In this document: in pieces, positions 14,460 through 15,340 of the stretch
How the letters are laid out: each line of letters opens with the position of its first letter
Numbering within the stretch: the first letter of the stretch is position 1
Origin: Simkania sp.
Lineage (GTDB): Bacteria; Chlamydiota; Chlamydiia; Chlamydiales; Simkaniaceae
Assembly: GCA_028281425.1 (NCBI GenBank)
Contig: JANQJX010000056.1
Coordinates: forward strand, 1-15,340
DNA: 15,340 nucleotides
Direction of reading: 5' to 3'
The notes under the pieces: model-generated
The model's input: only the letters and a program-made list of their open reading frames with translations
Databases searched by the model: none
Told to the model about the DNA's origin: nothing
Position numbers and translations under genes: made by a program

Positions 14460-14873
14460 AAGGAAAAAAATAGATCATTTTCCAAAAGAACACCAGCATC
14501 ATTAAGCCAACTCGATCCAAAATATGCTGGGATTGACATCGGAGCGGAAGAGCTTTTCGTTTGTATAGCCAAAAATTCCTCTAAGCATGAAATCTGTTCC
14601 CCACATTTACTACAGACTTCAAAGGGATGATTAAGTGGCTTGAAGGATCATGAAGTGGAAACTGTGGCGATGGAGTCCACAGGCGTTTATTGGATTGTTC
14701 CCTATGAGATACTAGAAGAAGCTGGCTTTGAAGTTCTCCTGGTTAACCCAAAATTCTTTAAAAGTGCTCTTGGCCGCAAAACGGACGTGCAAGACTGCCA
14801 ATGGATTCATATAGCTCCATTCCTACGGTCTTTTGAGAAGGATCCTTTCGCCCATCATTTGAGCCGCCTTTAA
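14460..14873 (+). pseudogene. Decayed IS110-family (DEDD) transposase
   Basis: Residual coding for the RuvC-like N-terminal domain of an IS110-family recombinase. The DEDD residues are recognisable: D in KYAGIDIGAEELFVCIA (from about 14520), E in VAMESTGVYWIVPYEIL, and the two D of GRKTDVQDCQW. The gene is broken several ways. The expected start, 6 nt after AAAGGAG, reads AAG instead of ATG. Between about 14595 and 14645 the reading shifts frame and back (TTDFKGMIKWLEG in one frame, then DHEVETVAMES in the other), with an in-frame TGA. After CQWI it shifts again (LHSYGLLR is readable in another frame), then homology is lost. The C-terminal serine-bearing domain is absent. It cannot be functional. 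Confidence 0.85.
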
Positions 14874-15340
14874 AAAGATCCAAGCATAAAACCCCATCGA
14901 AAGGTCGCCCATTAGTGCAGGAAAGCTTGTCCTATAGCTTGGTCAATGAGGCGACTATTTTTGTAACAAAAGAGACATAAAGCATATTTTGTAACGACCT
15001 TAACCAAAGAGAGAAAAATGAAAAATTAAGCCTTGGTTACTTGGAAGCGCAGCATAAAGAGGTGAGATTTTAAAGTAAGAAAATGCAGCAATATTGAGAT
15101 TCAAAAGACAAAGCACAACTGCCTTTCCGTTTTGCATCAAGTGAGTTAAAAACCAAAAAATTCAGGTTCTAAGCAGTCCCATTCAAGGTCACAGATGTTT
15201 CAAACATTCAAAAAAAGCAAATGACTTAAGTTAAATTTTGCAAAAGCTGGATGAGTTTGGATTTAAAAAAATTGCGAAAAAATAAAAAGCCCATTCCAAA
15301 AAAGTGTAAATTTTAAGCAGTCCTAATACTTAAAGGAAAT
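14874..15340. other. Non-coding, decayed sequence to the window edge
   Basis: No gene on either strand. It may include further remnants of the insertion sequence or of another element. TAAGCAGTCC occurs twice in the same orientation (15170-15179 and 15314-15323), 144 bp apart. Nothing else was identified. Confidence 0.45.

Noticed and set aside
11772..14966. Shared 14-mer CTATTTTTGTAACA at 11772 and 14953
   Set aside because: One copy is inside the orphan gene and one in decayed DNA. The similarity does not extend beyond the AT-rich 14-mer, so it is probably chance.

Overview
The window looks like the chromosome of a Chlamydiae bacterium outside the genus Chlamydia, of the amoeba- or arthropod-associated type. 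The DNA is AT-rich. Several blocks match gene orders I know from Chlamydia trachomatis: fmt-lpxA-fabZ-lpxC-lnt (CT530-CT534), the stretch CT547-CT548-rsbW(CT549)-CT550-dacF(CT551) together with a nearby fmu/rsmB (CT553), and ksgA (CT354). These assignments rest on remembered gene order and motifs, not on a search. Family and genus cannot be fixed from the window.

Layout. 1-4775 (minus strand) is a compact envelope operon read doxX-like > lnt > lpxC > fabZ > lpxA > fmt, covering lipoprotein N-acylation, the first committed steps of lipid A synthesis and initiator-tRNA formylation. 4988-8293 (plus) holds an rRNA m5C methyltransferase (rsmB/fmu), a secreted SurA-like chaperone and rsmA/ksgA. 8269-9534 (minus) is a D,D-carboxypeptidase that overlaps ksgA tail to tail. 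10199-10630 (plus) is a conserved small protein of CT550 type, convergent with the anti-sigma kinase rsbW (10719-11177, minus). 11604-12062 (minus) is an orphan small membrane protein. 12514-14130 (minus) is a BamD-like TPR protein followed by an LptE-like lipoprotein. 14131-15340 contains a decayed IS110-family transposase and no intact gene.

The most striking content is a dispersed, MITE-like repeat of about 173 bp with imperfect terminal inverted repeats ending in TAGCCCGCATTTCGC-like sequence. Five near full-length copies (A, B, C, E, F), one 80-bp deletion derivative (D) and one end fragment (G) lie between 7240 and 12516. They occupy almost every gene boundary in that interval. Two copies (D and F) supply the TAG stop codon of the adjacent gene, one (A) abuts a start-damaged ksgA, one (B) creates a false N-terminal extension on the carboxypeptidase, and one (E) has turned its centre into a perfect 20-bp hairpin. 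No transposase for this family is in the window, and the TIRs do not obviously belong to the IS110 remnant, so the element appears non-autonomous.

Together the genes serve outer-envelope construction (lipid A, lipoproteins, OMP and LPS assembly, peptidoglycan trimming) and ribosome maturation, on a chromosome whose intergenic spaces have been colonised by a small palindromic repeat.
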